From the NCBI RefSeq assembly GCF_008180415.1, contig NZ_VTEI01000002.1, positions 516,518 through 580,517 of the forward strand: 64,000 nt of DNA, written 5' to 3'. Positions within the stretch are counted from its first letter, which is position 1, and the number at the start of each line of letters is the position of its first letter. Shown here one piece after another: positions 26,218 to 35,975 of the stretch. The position numbers and the translations under genes are program-made. The stretch comes from Rossellomorea vietnamensis. GTDB taxonomy: Bacteria; Bacillota; Bacilli; Bacillales; Bacillaceae_B. The notes beneath the pieces were generated by a model that saw only the letters and a list, made by a program, of their open reading frames with translations, had not been told where the DNA came from and searched no databases.

Positions 26218-26925
26218 TTACTGTTCGAGCCAGTTGTAGAAAGGGACAGTTTTTTTATCAGATTGAGCAGTCTGGGAGGATACTTGCTGTTTTTGATGCG
26301 GCCTGAATTTTTCTCCCTGCTTCTTGGCTTGTTCAATGGTTTTAACACCATTCTTTTTCCACTCAAACAGGATTCGGTCGATATACCGAAAGTTCAGTTT
26401 ACCGGATATGACAGCTTCCCGCAGTGCCGCCTTAATAATGACAGCATTATGTTCATCTTGATCAACCCACATGGCAAGTGTTTCACACTCCAATGGGGAA
26501 AGCGGCCGGCTGAATTCCTGTTCAAAAACAGTATACAGGTCTGTTTCATCGAGAAGAGCTTTTTCCATGCCTTCTCCTTTGCTTTCGTTCAGCACAAATT
26601 CAGCCAATTTGGTCCAAAGCGGTTTCAATGAGTATTGCTCATAAAGAATTCCGCTGGAAGAATTTCCTTCCTCGATGGAAATGAATTGATTTTGTACAAG
26701 CCTTCTGAGTATAGAGGAGCACTCCTCACTCGAAAAGCTCATTTTGGAAGAAAGTTCTTCAGGAGTAGGAAAATCGTTGCCTTTATCGATAAAGGAGTAA
26801 ACTTGAAGAAGCAGAACAAATTCTGATTCACTCAAACCGAGCTTATTGTAATTGGAAAGAAGCAGTTGAGGGATACTGATAGTCCCTTCTTCCAGCCAGC
26901 TTACCATTAATTGTTTATAATCCAT
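26218..26925 (-). CDS. dnaD: Replication initiation protein DnaD
   Basis: The 235-residue protein has an N-terminal winged helix (residues about 1-95, PTPEELSSKMSFSSEECSS) and the DnaB_2/DnaD C-terminal domain with the family signature FRYIDRILFEWKKNGVKTI near residue 175. DnaD loads the replicative helicase together with DnaB and DnaI at oriC and in PriA-dependent restart. AGGTGG precedes the start. The order asnS-dnaD-nth-ypoC-ponA is the Bacillus arrangement. Confidence 0.94.
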   Translation of the reverse strand: MDYKQLMVSWLEEGTISIPQLLLSNYNKLGLSESEFVLLLQVYSFIDKGNDFPTPEELSSKMSFSSEECSSILRRLVQNQFISIEEGNSSSGILYEQYSLKPLWTKLAEFVLNESKGEGMEKALLDETDLYTVFEQEFSRPLSPLECETLAMWVDQDEHNAVIIKAALREAVISGKLNFRYIDRILFEWKKNGVKTIEQAKKQGEKFRPHQKQQVSSQTAQSDKKTVPFYNWLEQ

Positions 26926-27230
26926 AATACGTCCACCTCAAATAATAGTATATCATGATGAAAGAAACACTGAACATGGAAAAAGACTACAAAAGTTCTT
27001 TTTACCAGTTCAAGGTATACGCAGTCACTAGTCAAAGCAAAACAATTACAGGTCTTCTCCTTATGAAGAAAGACCGGATTTCTATACTCGCCTTATTTAA
27101 TCTCCTGGATTATTTTCTTACCTCTCTGAATTGAAAACAACTTCTTTCTTCCTTTCAATTTATCGCCGAAGATTTAACGCGGTCTTCTTCTGAACTATTA
27201 TCAACTAACAATAAGTTTTCGAAAGATAAG

Positions 27231-27273
27231 TAAAAAACGACCGCCAAGGAATCAATCGCAAGGCAGTCGTTTA
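27231..27273 (-). terminator. Terminator of asnS
   Basis: AACGACTGCC / GGCGGTCGTT stem with a 15-nt loop and TTTTTTACTT on the minus strand. The remaining 300 bp between it and dnaD hold nothing I can identify beyond the dnaD upstream region. Confidence 0.85.
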
Positions 27274-27287
27274 AATGCATTCATCTA

Positions 27288-28580
27288 TTAAGGATATAGA
27301 CGGTTTAATAATCTTGGGAATGGAATCGTTTCGCGCACATGTTCAACGCCGCTGATCCATGCCACAGTTCTCTCGAGTCCAAGACCAAAACCTGAGTGAG
27401 GAACTGAACCGTATTTACGCAGTTCCAAATACCATTTGTACGCCTCAGGATCCAGCTCATGCTCTTCAATGCGCTGACTGAGGATATCGTGGTCATGCAG
27501 ACGCTCGGACCCCCCTATGATCTCTCCATACCCTTCTGGGGCAATCAAGTCCGCACACAGAACAACATCATCACGATTTGGATCCGGCTGCATGTAGAAA
27601 GGCTTCAGGGAAGTTGGATAATGGGTGATGAATACCGGTTTATCGTAGCTTTCAGCAATGGCCGTCTCATGAGGAGCACCAAAATCATCTCCCCACTCGA
27701 TATCATCAAACCCTTTTTCCTGAAGGAATTTAACTGCATCATCATATGTGATACGCGGGAAAGGAGCTTTGATATTTTCAAGCTTGGAAGTATCGCGTCC
27801 CAATCTTTCCAATTCCAATTTACAGTTTTCAAGCACTGATTGAACAATATGGGATACATACTCTTCCTGTACCTTAAGACTGTCCTCATGCTCATAAAAA
27901 GCCATTTCAGGTTCTATCATCCAAAACTCAATTAAATGGCGGCGGGTTTTTGACTTTTCAGCACGGAAAGTAGGTCCGAAAGAAAATACTTTTCCAAGAG
28001 CCATTGCCGCTGCTTCCATATAAAGCTGTCCGCTTTGGGAAAGGTATGCATCTTCTTCGAAATACTTCGTATGGAAAAGCTCCGATGTTCCTTCGGGAGC
28101 GCTTCCTGTCAGTATAGGAGGATCCACTTTGACGAAACCTTCTTTATTGAAGTATTCATAGGTTGCACGGATAATTTCATTCCGAACCTTCATTACTGCA
28201 TGCTGGCGGCGGGAGCGCAGCCATAAATGACGGTTGTCCATCAAGAATTCTGTACCATGTTCTTTCGGTGTAATAGGATAATCAACAGCCTCATGTATGA
28301 CTTCAAGGCTTTTCACCTGCATTTCATAGCCGAAAGGAGAGCGGGTGTCCTCCTGGATCACACCAGTGACATATAGAGATGTCTCCTGAGTGATGGACTT
28401 CGCCTTCTGAAAAATCTCCTCTTCGACTTCACTCTTGACCACAACACCCTGAATGAAACCTGTACCATCTCTAAGTTGAAGGAAGGCAATCTTGCCGCTT
28501 GATCTTTTGTTTGCCAGCCAAGCACCGATTGTCACTTCTTCTCCAACATGCTTATTTACTTCTGCAATTGTTGTTTTCAC
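27288..28580 (-). CDS. asnS: Asparaginyl-tRNA synthetase
   Basis: The 430-residue class IIb synthetase has an N-terminal OB-fold anticodon domain ([20 protein letters not shown]), motif 2 [19 protein letters not shown], and motif 3 [13 protein letters not shown]. It charges tRNA-Asn directly. The start is a GTG at 28578-28580 ([13 protein letters not shown]), which aligns with B. subtilis AsnS and has GGAGGG upstream; the ATG nine codons earlier has no site. No T-box element is apparent in the short gap to aspB. Confidence 0.95.
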   Translation of the reverse strand: MKTTIAEVNKHVGEEVTIGAWLANKRSSGKIAFLQLRDGTGFIQGVVVKSEVEEEIFQKAKSITQETSLYVTGVIQEDTRSPFGYEMQVKSLEVIHEAVDYPITPKEHGTEFLMDNRHLWLRSRRQHAVMKVRNEIIRATYEYFNKEGFVKVDPPILTGSAPEGTSELFHTKYFEEDAYLSQSGQLYMEAAAMALGKVFSFGPTFRAEKSKTRRHLIEFWMIEPEMAFYEHEDSLKVQEEYVSHIVQSVLENCKLELERLGRDTSKLENIKAPFPRITYDDAVKFLQEKGFDDIEWGDDFGAPHETAIAESYDKPVFITHYPTSLKPFYMQPDPNRDDVVLCADLIAPEGYGEIIGGSERLHDHDILSQRIEEHELDPEAYKWYLELRKYGSVPHSGFGLGLERTVAWISGVEHVRETIPFPRLLNRLYP

Positions 28581-28733
28581 GTTTAATTCCCTCCAAAAAC
28601 TCAACACTCTTATACTTATGTATCAATTTCTTTTTATTATACATATCCACCCAACCCCTAGCAACAGAGAAAACACAGTAAGGGGTGATTCATCAGATTA
28701 AGCGGCAGAAAATCTGCCGCCTGAACCTGCTTT

Positions 28734-29933
28734 TTATTTTGATTGCTCCATTTTATCAGTAACAAAAGAATGGATTCTCTCTAATGCTTTTTCAAAAGAC
28801 TCAAGAGATGTTGCGTATGATAACCGGATATTATCAGGCGAACCAAAACCGGATCCTGGAATAACGGCCACCTTGGCTTCTTCAAGCAGAGCTTTCGTAA
28901 AGTCGTCAACCGACTCATGTCCGGTTAGTGATGCGGCTTCTTTTACATTGGGAAAAAGATAAAATGCTCCCTGCGGTGTAATGCAGTTGAACCCGGGAAT
29001 TGCATTCAGCTTTTCTATGACGATGCCTAAACGGTCCTGAAACGCTTTCCTCATGTCTTCGACTGGCTCTTGTGTCCCCTCATAGGCCGCAATAGCACCG
29101 TGCTGCGAAGTTGTCGTAGGATTGGAGGTTGAATGGCTGGCAAGGTTCGTCATGGCTTTGATAAGCCGTGCATCCCCTGCTGCATAGCCGATTCTCCAGC
29201 CTGTCATGGAATGTGACTTTGATACTCCATTGATGACAATCGTCTGCTCTTTTAACTCAGGTGAAATCTCTGCAATCGAAACATGGCTATTCTCACCATA
29301 AACAAGCTTTTCATAAATCTCATCAGACACTATCAGGATATTGTGGTCAAGACAGACTCTGCCTAGAGCTTCCAGTTCATCTCTGCTGTACAGCATGCCT
29401 GTAGGGTTGCTTGGTGAATTGATGATGACTGCTTTTATTTTGTCAGTAACAGCATTTTTGAGCTGGTCAGGAGTTATTTTGTACTCATTTTCCTCTTTAC
29501 CTTCGATGAATACAGGACTGCCGCCTGCCAATTTTACTTGTTCGGGATAGCTGACCCAATAGGGAGTAGGAATGACTACTTCATCTCCCTCATTAAGAAG
29601 AACTTGGAATAAAGTGTACAAACCATGTTTCGCACCGCTTGTCACAATCACTTGAGACGGATCATAGGATATACCTTGATCCTTTTTAAATTTATTGATG
29701 ATGGCTTCTTTTAATTGTGGCAAACCGCCTGCCGGAGTATACTTTGTATGTCCATCGTGCATCGAATCAGTGGCAGCTGTCATAATATGATGAGGAGTAT
29801 TGAAGTCCGGTTCACCGGCACCAAGCCCTATAACATCTATTCCTTGTGATTTCATCTCTTTCGCCTTTGCCGTAATGGCAAGGGTTGTGGATGGAGTTAA
29901 AGCACTGACTCTCTGCGCCAATTCCAATTTCAT
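28734..29933 (-). CDS. aspB: Aspartate aminotransferase, class I
   Basis: The 399-residue PLP enzyme has the fold-type I substrate arginine and cofactor motifs: VTSGAKHGLYTLFQ, SPSNPTGMLYS, VSDEIYEKLVYG, the PLP-binding lysine in NGVSKSHSMTGWRIGY, and the C-terminal arginine in NIRLSYATS. It converts oxaloacetate and glutamate to aspartate and 2-oxoglutarate. GGGGGA is 7 bp from the ATG at 29931-29933; a second ATG two codons earlier is too close to it. Sits between ypmB and asnS, as in B. subtilis, an arrangement in which it can supply aspartate for asparagine. Confidence 0.94.
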   Translation of the reverse strand: MKLELAQRVSALTPSTTLAITAKAKEMKSQGIDVIGLGAGEPDFNTPHHIMTAATDSMHDGHTKYTPAGGLPQLKEAIINKFKKDQGISYDPSQVIVTSGAKHGLYTLFQVLLNEGDEVVIPTPYWVSYPEQVKLAGGSPVFIEGKEENEYKITPDQLKNAVTDKIKAVIINSPSNPTGMLYSRDELEALGRVCLDHNILIVSDEIYEKLVYGENSHVSIAEISPELKEQTIVINGVSKSHSMTGWRIGYAAGDARLIKAMTNLASHSTSNPTTTSQHGAIAAYEGTQEPVEDMRKAFQDRLGIVIEKLNAIPGFNCITPQGAFYLFPNVKEAASLTGHESVDDFTKALLEEAKVAVIPGSGFGSPDNIRLSYATSLESFEKALERIHSFVTDKMEQSK

Positions 29934-29948
29934 ATGCATTTCCCCCTA

Positions 29949-30422
29949 TTAAAGATTTTCGATCTTCCTCCACCATTCTCCAGATTCAAAGAGAAGGTAA
30001 TAGTAGTTCAGGTGCTCATTTTCATCAAGATACGTCATTTCCCATACGGGTCCTACACTCTCCATGCCCAATTTGACAGACAGAATTTCGGAAACATCGT
30101 TTTCTTGATTTAGTTTATTAATCGCGTCTTCTTTCGAGATTCCATCAGCCCATTTTTTTTCAATTATCTCTTCATCGTTTTGAGGAACCCATAGGATGAT
30201 CTTTTCCCCGTCTGTATCTTCGCCTGTAATGACTGCATATGACTTTTCGCCATTGTATAGAGTAACATCCTCTTTCGATGTTATTTCGGTTTCAGCTTCA
30301 GCCCTTTTTAAAGCAGCCTCGGCCCTTTCATTAACTGGGGATCTGGCATTCAGGAATACGGCTGCTGCCGCTCCTGCAACTAGGATTAACATTAACACTG
30401 AGAAAATTATGAGTTTTTTCAT
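29949..30422 (-). CDS. ypmB: YpmB, membrane-anchored PepSY-like protein
   Basis: The 157-residue protein has an N-terminal transmembrane anchor (LIIFSVLMLILVAGAAAAVF, residues 4-23), then an extracytoplasmic DUF5590/PepSY-like region with VTLYNGEKSYAVITGEDTDG and GISKEDAINKLNQEN. Family members are thought to modulate other secreted or membrane proteins, but the role is unknown. Follows ypmA with a 12-bp gap. Confidence 0.85.
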   Translation of the reverse strand: MKKLIIFSVLMLILVAGAAAAVFLNARSPVNERAEAALKRAEAETEITSKEDVTLYNGEKSYAVITGEDTDGEKIILWVPQNDEEIIEKKWADGISKEDAINKLNQENDVSEILSVKLGMESVGPVWEMTYLDENEHLNYYYLLFESGEWWRKIENL

Positions 30423-30434
30423 TTCATCACTTCT

Positions 30435-30605
30435 TTATGTACGATAGATTGTAAAAACTGCCTGTTCTTGATCTTCAGGATCCAAGGCAAGTCCAAACAT
30501 CAGATCTCTTTCTTTCAGAGTACGATTTAAAGCATCGACCACTTTGTAAAAATCAGGCGAGTGCTGAATTTTGACGGTTGATAAAACCTCGATTTTGCTT
30601 TCCAA
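30435..30605 (-). CDS. ypmA: YpmA, small conserved protein (DUF4264)
   Basis: The 56-residue product starts from a TTG codon at 30603-30605, giving LESKIEVLSTVKIQHSPDFY and ending QAVFTIYRT, which aligns over its whole length with B. subtilis YpmA. AGGGGGA lies just upstream. A reading frame 25 codons longer has a hydrophobic N-terminal part with no binding site and is not the gene start. Function unknown. Confidence 0.85.
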   Translation of the reverse strand: MESKIEVLSTVKIQHSPDFYKVVDALNRTLKERDLMFGLALDPEDQEQAVFTIYRT

Positions 30606-30792
30606 AGAAAATCCCCCTAACCTCACAAAAATTGTTATAAATATTGATCCAATATTAAGGCAAAATAGCATTAGAACCATTTTTCATTATAACAGCAAAT
30701 GGGCTTAAATCCGAACACAATCAAACAAAAACAATTCTATTCCACACACACTTCTGCAGGGGGCTGTCTGAACAGCCCTCTTTTCGCAGTGC

Positions 30793-31623
30793 CTAGCCAA
30801 GCACCTGATTTTCCTCTGGAAACGTAATCACTTCATAGTTGTTTTCATTGAATTTAATCGTGATAAGCCCATGCTGGCCAGTAAAATAAACATCAATCCA
30901 GCTCTCATGGAAAAGTTCCACCAGATCTGTATTCATATATTTTTTCTTATCTCGGTAAAAAACAGCTGTTTGCGGATCGATATGATTTAACAGCCGTTCC
31001 GATAATAATTCCGTTTTGTTATACAGCGGAACCTTCAATATATTGACATCACTTAACTGCTCATTCATTAATAAGTTCTCTGCCTCCTGGGAATGAGAAC
31101 TCAGCCAAAGGAAACGATGAGGCAAAGAAGTGATAGAAAAATCAAGCCCTTCATTTTCCGTGCCGCCGTCAAACATCACATCAATGGCAACATTCTGATT
31201 TAACGCATGCTTAGTGCCTTTTTCTAGAGGAAGCACAGGCACTTCCGAACCAGTGATCCCCGGGGCAAGTTTTGCACCTGTCAGCACTTCTTCCACTCCC
31301 CATTGTCCGGCAATTCTATTGAGAACATCTCTATGATATTCTGTAATATCGGTGACAAGTATTCCTTTTATCTTTTTGATTCCATACTTATCCAAAGTAG
31401 AGGAAAGAGACTCCGACTGGCTGCTTGTACTTGTGTTGATCAGGTAATTCACACCTTCCGGTAGGTGGATAATCGCAACTTCCCCTCTTTCAAAAGGCAG
31501 GAAAGACAACGCAAACTCGTCTGGTTTTAACTTTAAGTCCACCTGTGGACCAGCTGCTATTATATTCCCTTCTGAAAAAAGAAAAAACATTATCAGCAGG
31601 AACGCCGCCGTATACCCTCTCAT
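30793..31623 (-). CDS. Secreted ComEC-like metallo-beta-lactamase-fold protein, degenerate active site
   Basis: The 276-residue protein has a signal peptide (MRGYTAAFLLIMFFLFSEGN, cleavage near IIAAG). The rest resembles the ComEC/Rec2-type metallo-beta-lactamase domain: NYLINTSTSSQSESLSSTL, GILVTDITEYHRDVLNRI where the HxHxDH motif should be, DFSITSLPHRFLWLSS, and VNILKVPLYN. Most metal ligands are absent, so hydrolase activity is doubtful. GGAGGT 9 bp before the ATG at 31621-31623 supports this start. It stands between dinG and ypmA, where B. subtilis has no such gene. Confidence 0.7.
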   Translation of the reverse strand: MRGYTAAFLLIMFFLFSEGNIIAAGPQVDLKLKPDEFALSFLPFERGEVAIIHLPEGVNYLINTSTSSQSESLSSTLDKYGIKKIKGILVTDITEYHRDVLNRIAGQWGVEEVLTGAKLAPGITGSEVPVLPLEKGTKHALNQNVAIDVMFDGGTENEGLDFSITSLPHRFLWLSSHSQEAENLLMNEQLSDVNILKVPLYNKTELLSERLLNHIDPQTAVFYRDKKKYMNTDLVELFHESWIDVYFTGQHGLITIKFNENNYEVITFPEENQVLG

Positions 31624-31702
31624 GACTAACATACCTCCTATTTCATTTCTACATTTAGAGTACGTTAATCATGAAAATTTATCCGATAAAGCCGAATGGA
31701 TT

Positions 31703-34504
31703 TTACAGCCACTCTTCAATCAATTCCACCATTTCATGAAGCTCTCCCTGGCGGACGGGCATATCAGGAATGGAGTCAAGGAATGCCTTGCCGTATCTGG
31801 CTGTAACAATCCTTCTATCAAATACAATCACGATTCCCCTATCCGTATTTCGTCTGATCAATCTCCCGACACCCTGCTTGAATCGGAGGATCGCTTCGGG
31901 TAGTGAGTAATGGGAAAACGGGTTTTTCCCTTCACCTTTCAAGAAATCACTTTTTGCCTGTGCTACGGGTTCATCCGGCGGTGCAAAAGGCAGCCTTACC
32001 AGCACAAGACAGGACAGGTCTTCACCCGGAATATCGACACCCTCCCAAAAGCTGCTCGTGCCAAATAAGATAGCCTTGTCAAATCTCTGGAAGTTCTTTG
32101 TCAGCCTAGTCCGGCTTCCCCCGGAAATTCCTTGTGCCATCAACACAAAGTCATCCAGCAAACCGCTGTCTTTCATTAAATCATGAGTTTTGCGAAGCAT
32201 ATCAAAAGCGGTGAACAACACCAGCATCCTGCCCTTCGTTGCCTGAGCCACACCAATTAAGTGTGTCGCAATGGCTTCAACATATTCATCCAATGACACG
32301 TTCTGGATTTCAGGAACATCTGTTGGAATGAACAGCTTGGTCATCTCATTGTAATTGAATGGGGAAGAAATTCTGACAGCGTCCACTTTATCGCGTGATA
32401 AACCGACTTCTTCCTGAAAATAATTGAAAGAATTCTGGACAGTCAATGTAGCCGAAGTCATGATGGCACATTTCTTTTGGTCGAAAAACGAACTCTTCAA
32501 TTTTTCCCCGACTGCTGCAAGCTGAGACTGGATTAACAGGCTGTTAGGCAAGGAGCGTAGATCTCCTTCCAGCCATATCACATCGTTATCTGAAGGAAAC
32601 ATAAATACTTCCCGCAAGTTTGATCTTAGCTCCGCCCATTCAACAAGAAAGCTGTACATTTCCTCCAAGGAAGCCTTTTCGGAATCGTCCAGGGAATTTT
32701 CTTTCTCCTTCAGCATTTCCAAGCGGCTTTCCATTTCTCCCTCGATTCTCTTCATTTCGGAGACAACGCGTTCCACACACATGATTGCCGGTCTCCATTC
32801 ACTGGAATTCAACAGCGACTGGGTAAGTCTCATTTGAATCTTTTGGATTCCTTTTCTCTTTTTTGCCTGCTTCAAGAAGAGCGACGTAATGACCGAAAAG
32901 CAATCTTCTATTTCTCTGTAAAAATCATTGACATACTGATCAAGCTCGAAAGAATGAAGTTTCGGTTGAAGTGAATATTTTTTTATCATTTTTTCCATTT
33001 TGAACAATAGCTGTTTTTGGTCAATCAGTCCAAGCTGCCCAATGACAAACTTGACCGATAGATAATCGATTATTTTGCCAAAGTGGCTTCTGGCCGACTT
33101 CTCCAGATGGTGAGCTTCATCTATGATGACTGTCTCATATTCTGGAAGGAGCCGCCTTTCACTCACCAAATCCGCAAGCAGCATTGAATGGTTGGTGACA
33201 ATTAAGTCGGCACTCTTGGAAAGATTCCGGGCATGCAGATAAAAGTCCCTGCCGATCCATGGATCCTTTTTGATATGCCATCCGTCATGCCTGATTCTAT
33301 TCCAGAATAATCTTCCGCCGCTTGTCAAATTAAGCTCATCCACATCGCCTGTTTCAGTGGATGTCAGCCAGACAAGAATCTGCATCTTCGTAAGAGCAAT
33401 ATCATAGTGGTTCTCTTCCTCTGTCAAAGACTGCTCAAATTTGAACAAATTCAAGTAGTGGTTCTTTCCTTTCAAGAGAACGGCATTAAAAGGGAAATCC
33501 AGCATCTCTCTAAGGAATCCGACTTCCTTTTCCAGCAATTGTTCCTGAAGCTGAATGGTATACGTGCTCACCACCACCGGAATTTCTTCCTGCTTACTGT
33601 GCAAGATGGCAGGAAGAAGATAGCCTAAGGACTTGCCCACACCAGTACCCGCTTCGATGATGATATGCTTATTTTCTGTCATCGCTTCATATGCCTTATC
33701 CATCATCAAAAATTGGCCTTCCCTTTTCTCAAATGAAGATATGGCTGTAGACAATAAAGCCATCTTATCCTCATCCTCTCTTGGATAAGCCGCCTCTGAC
33801 TGGTCGACACGCACATGAGGCTGAACCTTCTTCTTTCTGATGGCGATTCCCCTGAAAACCTCCAGTTCCGGGTCAATGTCCTCAATCGATTTCCTCTTTT
33901 GGGTAAGAATATTGGAAAAAAGCAGGGATAAATCACTTTTCAGCCAATTGGACAGCTTTTCCATCTGCTCAAGTGTCACGAGCGGAAGTTCTGCAAGCTT
34001 CTCAATAAAATGAATAAGCAATTCTGCCGTAACCAATGCGTCACTATCAGCTTGGTGCGGACGGCTGTGGTTAAAAGAAAATCGATCGGAAAGTTCTGTC
34101 AGTTTATAACTGTCCGCGGTGGGAAGAGTGATTTTTGCAAGCTCGACAGTATCAAAGGAAGGACCCGTAAACGTATTGTAGCCGGCCTCCTCCAGCTCAG
34201 CCTGGAGAAAACCCAAATCAAATTGGACATTGTGAGCACAAAAAACAGCCCCATCCAGCAGCTCCAAAACTTTTGGAGCTATCTCAGAAAATTCAGGGGC
34301 GCCCTTGACCATTTCATCATCGATCCCGGTCAATTCCTCTATAAACGAAGGTATCCTCATACCGGGATTCATAAAAGTGGTATACGAATCTACAACAGCT
34401 CCTTCTTGGACCACCATTGCAGCTAATTGAATTATTTTGTCTCCCTTTTTCGGGGAGTTACCTGTAGTTTCTAAATCCACTACAACTATTTTATGAGGTA
34501 CCAT
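31703..34504 (-). CDS. dinG: DinG: DEDDh exonuclease fused to XPD-like helicase
   Basis: The 933-residue two-domain protein has an N-terminal exonuclease (residues 1-170) with VVDLETTGNSPKKGDKIIQ (Exo I), CAHNVQFDLGFLQAE (Exo II) and RPHQADSDALVTAELL (Exo III). The helicase part has Walker A EAGTGVGKSLGYLLP near residue 288, DEAH in VIIDEAHHLEKSA, and motif VI FKQGVGRLIRRNTDRG. The iron-sulfur cysteine set seen in ypvA is absent, as in other Gram-positive DinG proteins, for which exonuclease activity is the reported function. Upstream binding site is weak. Confidence 0.93.
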   Translation of the reverse strand: MVPHKIVVVDLETTGNSPKKGDKIIQLAAMVVQEGAVVDSYTTFMNPGMRIPSFIEELTGIDDEMVKGAPEFSEIAPKVLELLDGAVFCAHNVQFDLGFLQAELEEAGYNTFTGPSFDTVELAKITLPTADSYKLTELSDRFSFNHSRPHQADSDALVTAELLIHFIEKLAELPLVTLEQMEKLSNWLKSDLSLLFSNILTQKRKSIEDIDPELEVFRGIAIRKKKVQPHVRVDQSEAAYPREDEDKMALLSTAISSFEKREGQFLMMDKAYEAMTENKHIIIEAGTGVGKSLGYLLPAILHSKQEEIPVVVSTYTIQLQEQLLEKEVGFLREMLDFPFNAVLLKGKNHYLNLFKFEQSLTEEENHYDIALTKMQILVWLTSTETGDVDELNLTSGGRLFWNRIRHDGWHIKKDPWIGRDFYLHARNLSKSADLIVTNHSMLLADLVSERRLLPEYETVIIDEAHHLEKSARSHFGKIIDYLSVKFVIGQLGLIDQKQLLFKMEKMIKKYSLQPKLHSFELDQYVNDFYREIEDCFSVITSLFLKQAKKRKGIQKIQMRLTQSLLNSSEWRPAIMCVERVVSEMKRIEGEMESRLEMLKEKENSLDDSEKASLEEMYSFLVEWAELRSNLREVFMFPSDNDVIWLEGDLRSLPNSLLIQSQLAAVGEKLKSSFFDQKKCAIMTSATLTVQNSFNYFQEEVGLSRDKVDAVRISSPFNYNEMTKLFIPTDVPEIQNVSLDEYVEAIATHLIGVAQATKGRMLVLFTAFDMLRKTHDLMKDSGLLDDFVLMAQGISGGSRTRLTKNFQRFDKAILFGTSSFWEGVDIPGEDLSCLVLVRLPFAPPDEPVAQAKSDFLKGEGKNPFSHYSLPEAILRFKQGVGRLIRRNTDRGIVIVFDRRIVTARYGKAFLDSIPDMPVRQGELHEMVELIEEWL

Positions 34505-34689
34505 AAAATCACACAGCCTTTATCATCTCTTTATCTTCACAAGTGTACCATAATACCTTGGAGCAGAGCCAGAAGAGAGGGTGCTGATATATTTTTTTGG
34601 TCTGCCTTTGGATAGTTCGAGTTTCTATATGTATAGGCGTTTGCTGGCCAATCCGCTATCGGTTAAACGATATACCTCTGGCTGGTGGA

Positions 34690-35330
34690 TACATGAGTTT
34701 ATGGTTTTGAGTTGAGATATGTATTCACTCTATGGCGGGTGGATACACGAGTCATGGGTTTTGAGGTGAGATATGTATCCTCTCGGGGCTTCTGGATACA
34801 TGTCGCTTCGATTTTCTGCTGAGATATGTATCCACTCGGGGCTTCTGGATACATGAGGCAACGATTTGCTGCTGAGATATGTATCCACTCCGGGCTTCTG
34901 GATACACGAGTCACCGATTTTCTCCAGAGATATGTACCCACACAAGGCTTCCGAATACACGAGTCCTGGGTTTTGAGGTAAGATATGTATCCACTCGGGG
35001 CTTCTGGATACATGAGGCACCGATTTGATGCTGAGATATGTATCCACTCCGGGCTTCTGGATACACGAGTCACCGATTTTCTCCAGAGATATGTACCCAC
35101 ACAAGGCTTCTGGATACACGAGTCACCAATTTTCTGCTGAGATATGTATCTACTCCGGGCTTCTGGATACACAAGTCCTCGATTTTCTGCTGAGATATGT
35201 ATCTACTCCGGGCTTCTGGATACACGAGGCACCGATTTGCTGCTGAGATATGTACCCACACAAGGCTTCTGGATACACGAGTCACCGATTTTCTGCTGAG
35301 ATATGTACCCACTCCAATCCAAGATCCTGA
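34690..35330. repeat. Tandem array of about 12 copies, 53-bp period, with hairpin
   Basis: GAGATATGTA recurs at 34714, 34768, 34821, 34874, 34927, 34980, 35033, 35086, 35139, 35192, 35245 and 35298: ten steps of exactly 53 bp and one of 54. Each unit contains TGTATCCA and TGGATACA as an 8-bp inverted repeat round an 11-nt loop (CTCCGGGCTTC), plus CGAGTCACCGATTTTCTGC. The edge copies are most diverged. Long frames on both strands exist only because the unit lacks stops; since 53 is not divisible by 3, the peptide changes frame each unit. It fills the dinG-panD gap. The flanks 34505-34690 and 35331-35486 show nothing else. Confidence 0.92.
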
Positions 35331-35486
35331 ATACACCAAGTCTGCGCTGAAAGATACAAAATTCATAAACCTTAAGCAGAATCCTGTACCCATCCATTCC
35401 ACGCTGACGGGTCATCAGTCCCGGTAACCTCAATGATCAAGTGTGGCCTTAACGCAATAACTTTTTAAAATAAGTACTTTCCCGCT

Positions 35487-35525
35487 CAAAAAAGAAGAGG
35501 ACGAAACCTTAAACGATTTCGTCCC
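35487..35525 (-). terminator. Terminator of panBCD
   Basis: GGACGAAA (35517-35524 on the minus strand) / TTTCGTCC (35499-35506), followed by TCTTCTTTTTTG. Confidence 0.85.
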
Positions 35526-35591
35526 CATTAGCAGGTACTATTTATGATTCGCAAACTTGGCACCCATAAATTCCGGTGCTGTCTGCAAAGA

Positions 35592-35975
35592 TCAATAAAC
35601 CGTTGCTTCCGGCTCTGTTCCCAGCATTTCCACTATATTATTCTTTTCATCCATGATGGCCACTTTCGGGACATGAGTATGTGCTTTTTCGTCAGGAACA
35701 AGCTTATATGAAATGACGATGATGACGTCACCCGGCTGTACAAGACGGGCAGCCGCACCATTCAGGCAGAATACACCGCTTCCGCGTTCTCCCGGTATGA
35801 TATACGTTTCAAGTCTTGCGCCATTATTATTATTGACGATTTGAACTTTTTCATTTGGAAGCATACCGACATTGTCGAGGATATCTTGGTCAATCGTAAT
35901 GCTGCCCACATAGTTCAAGTTCGCTTCTGTCACTGTCGCTCTATGGATTTTCCCACTCATCATCGTTCTAAACAT
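35592..35975 (-). CDS. panD: Aspartate 1-decarboxylase proenzyme
   Basis: The 127-residue PanD makes beta-alanine for pantothenate. Self-processing occurs at Gly24-Ser25 in NYVGSITID, giving the pyruvoyl group. The conserved YxxPGERGSG loop and [19 protein letters not shown] are present. The start at 35973-35975 is fixed by GGAGGAGAT and by homology from [13 protein letters not shown]. It overlaps the end of panC by 8 bp, so expression is coupled. Confidence 0.96.
   Translation of the reverse strand: MFRTMMSGKIHRATVTEANLNYVGSITIDQDILDNVGMLPNEKVQIVNNNNGARLETYIIPGERGSGVFCLNGAAARLVQPGDVIIVISYKLVPDEKAHTHVPKVAIMDEKNNIVEMLGTEPEATVY

Noticed and set aside
28702..28720. GCGGCAGA / TCTGCCGC hairpin between aspB and asnS
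   Set aside because: The stem is perfect, but what follows on the minus strand is TTAATCTG rather than a T run, and the two genes may be co-transcribed.
30760..30786. Hairpin GGGGGCTGT / ACAGCCCTC after the secreted protein gene
   Set aside because: It has no T run on the minus strand, so I did not call it a terminator.
34699..35433. Several open frames of 70-157 codons on both strands with repeated peptides such as RSPEWIHIS
   Set aside because: They come from stop-free 53-bp tandem units. The period is not a multiple of three, so the peptide cycles through frames, and no binding site is present.
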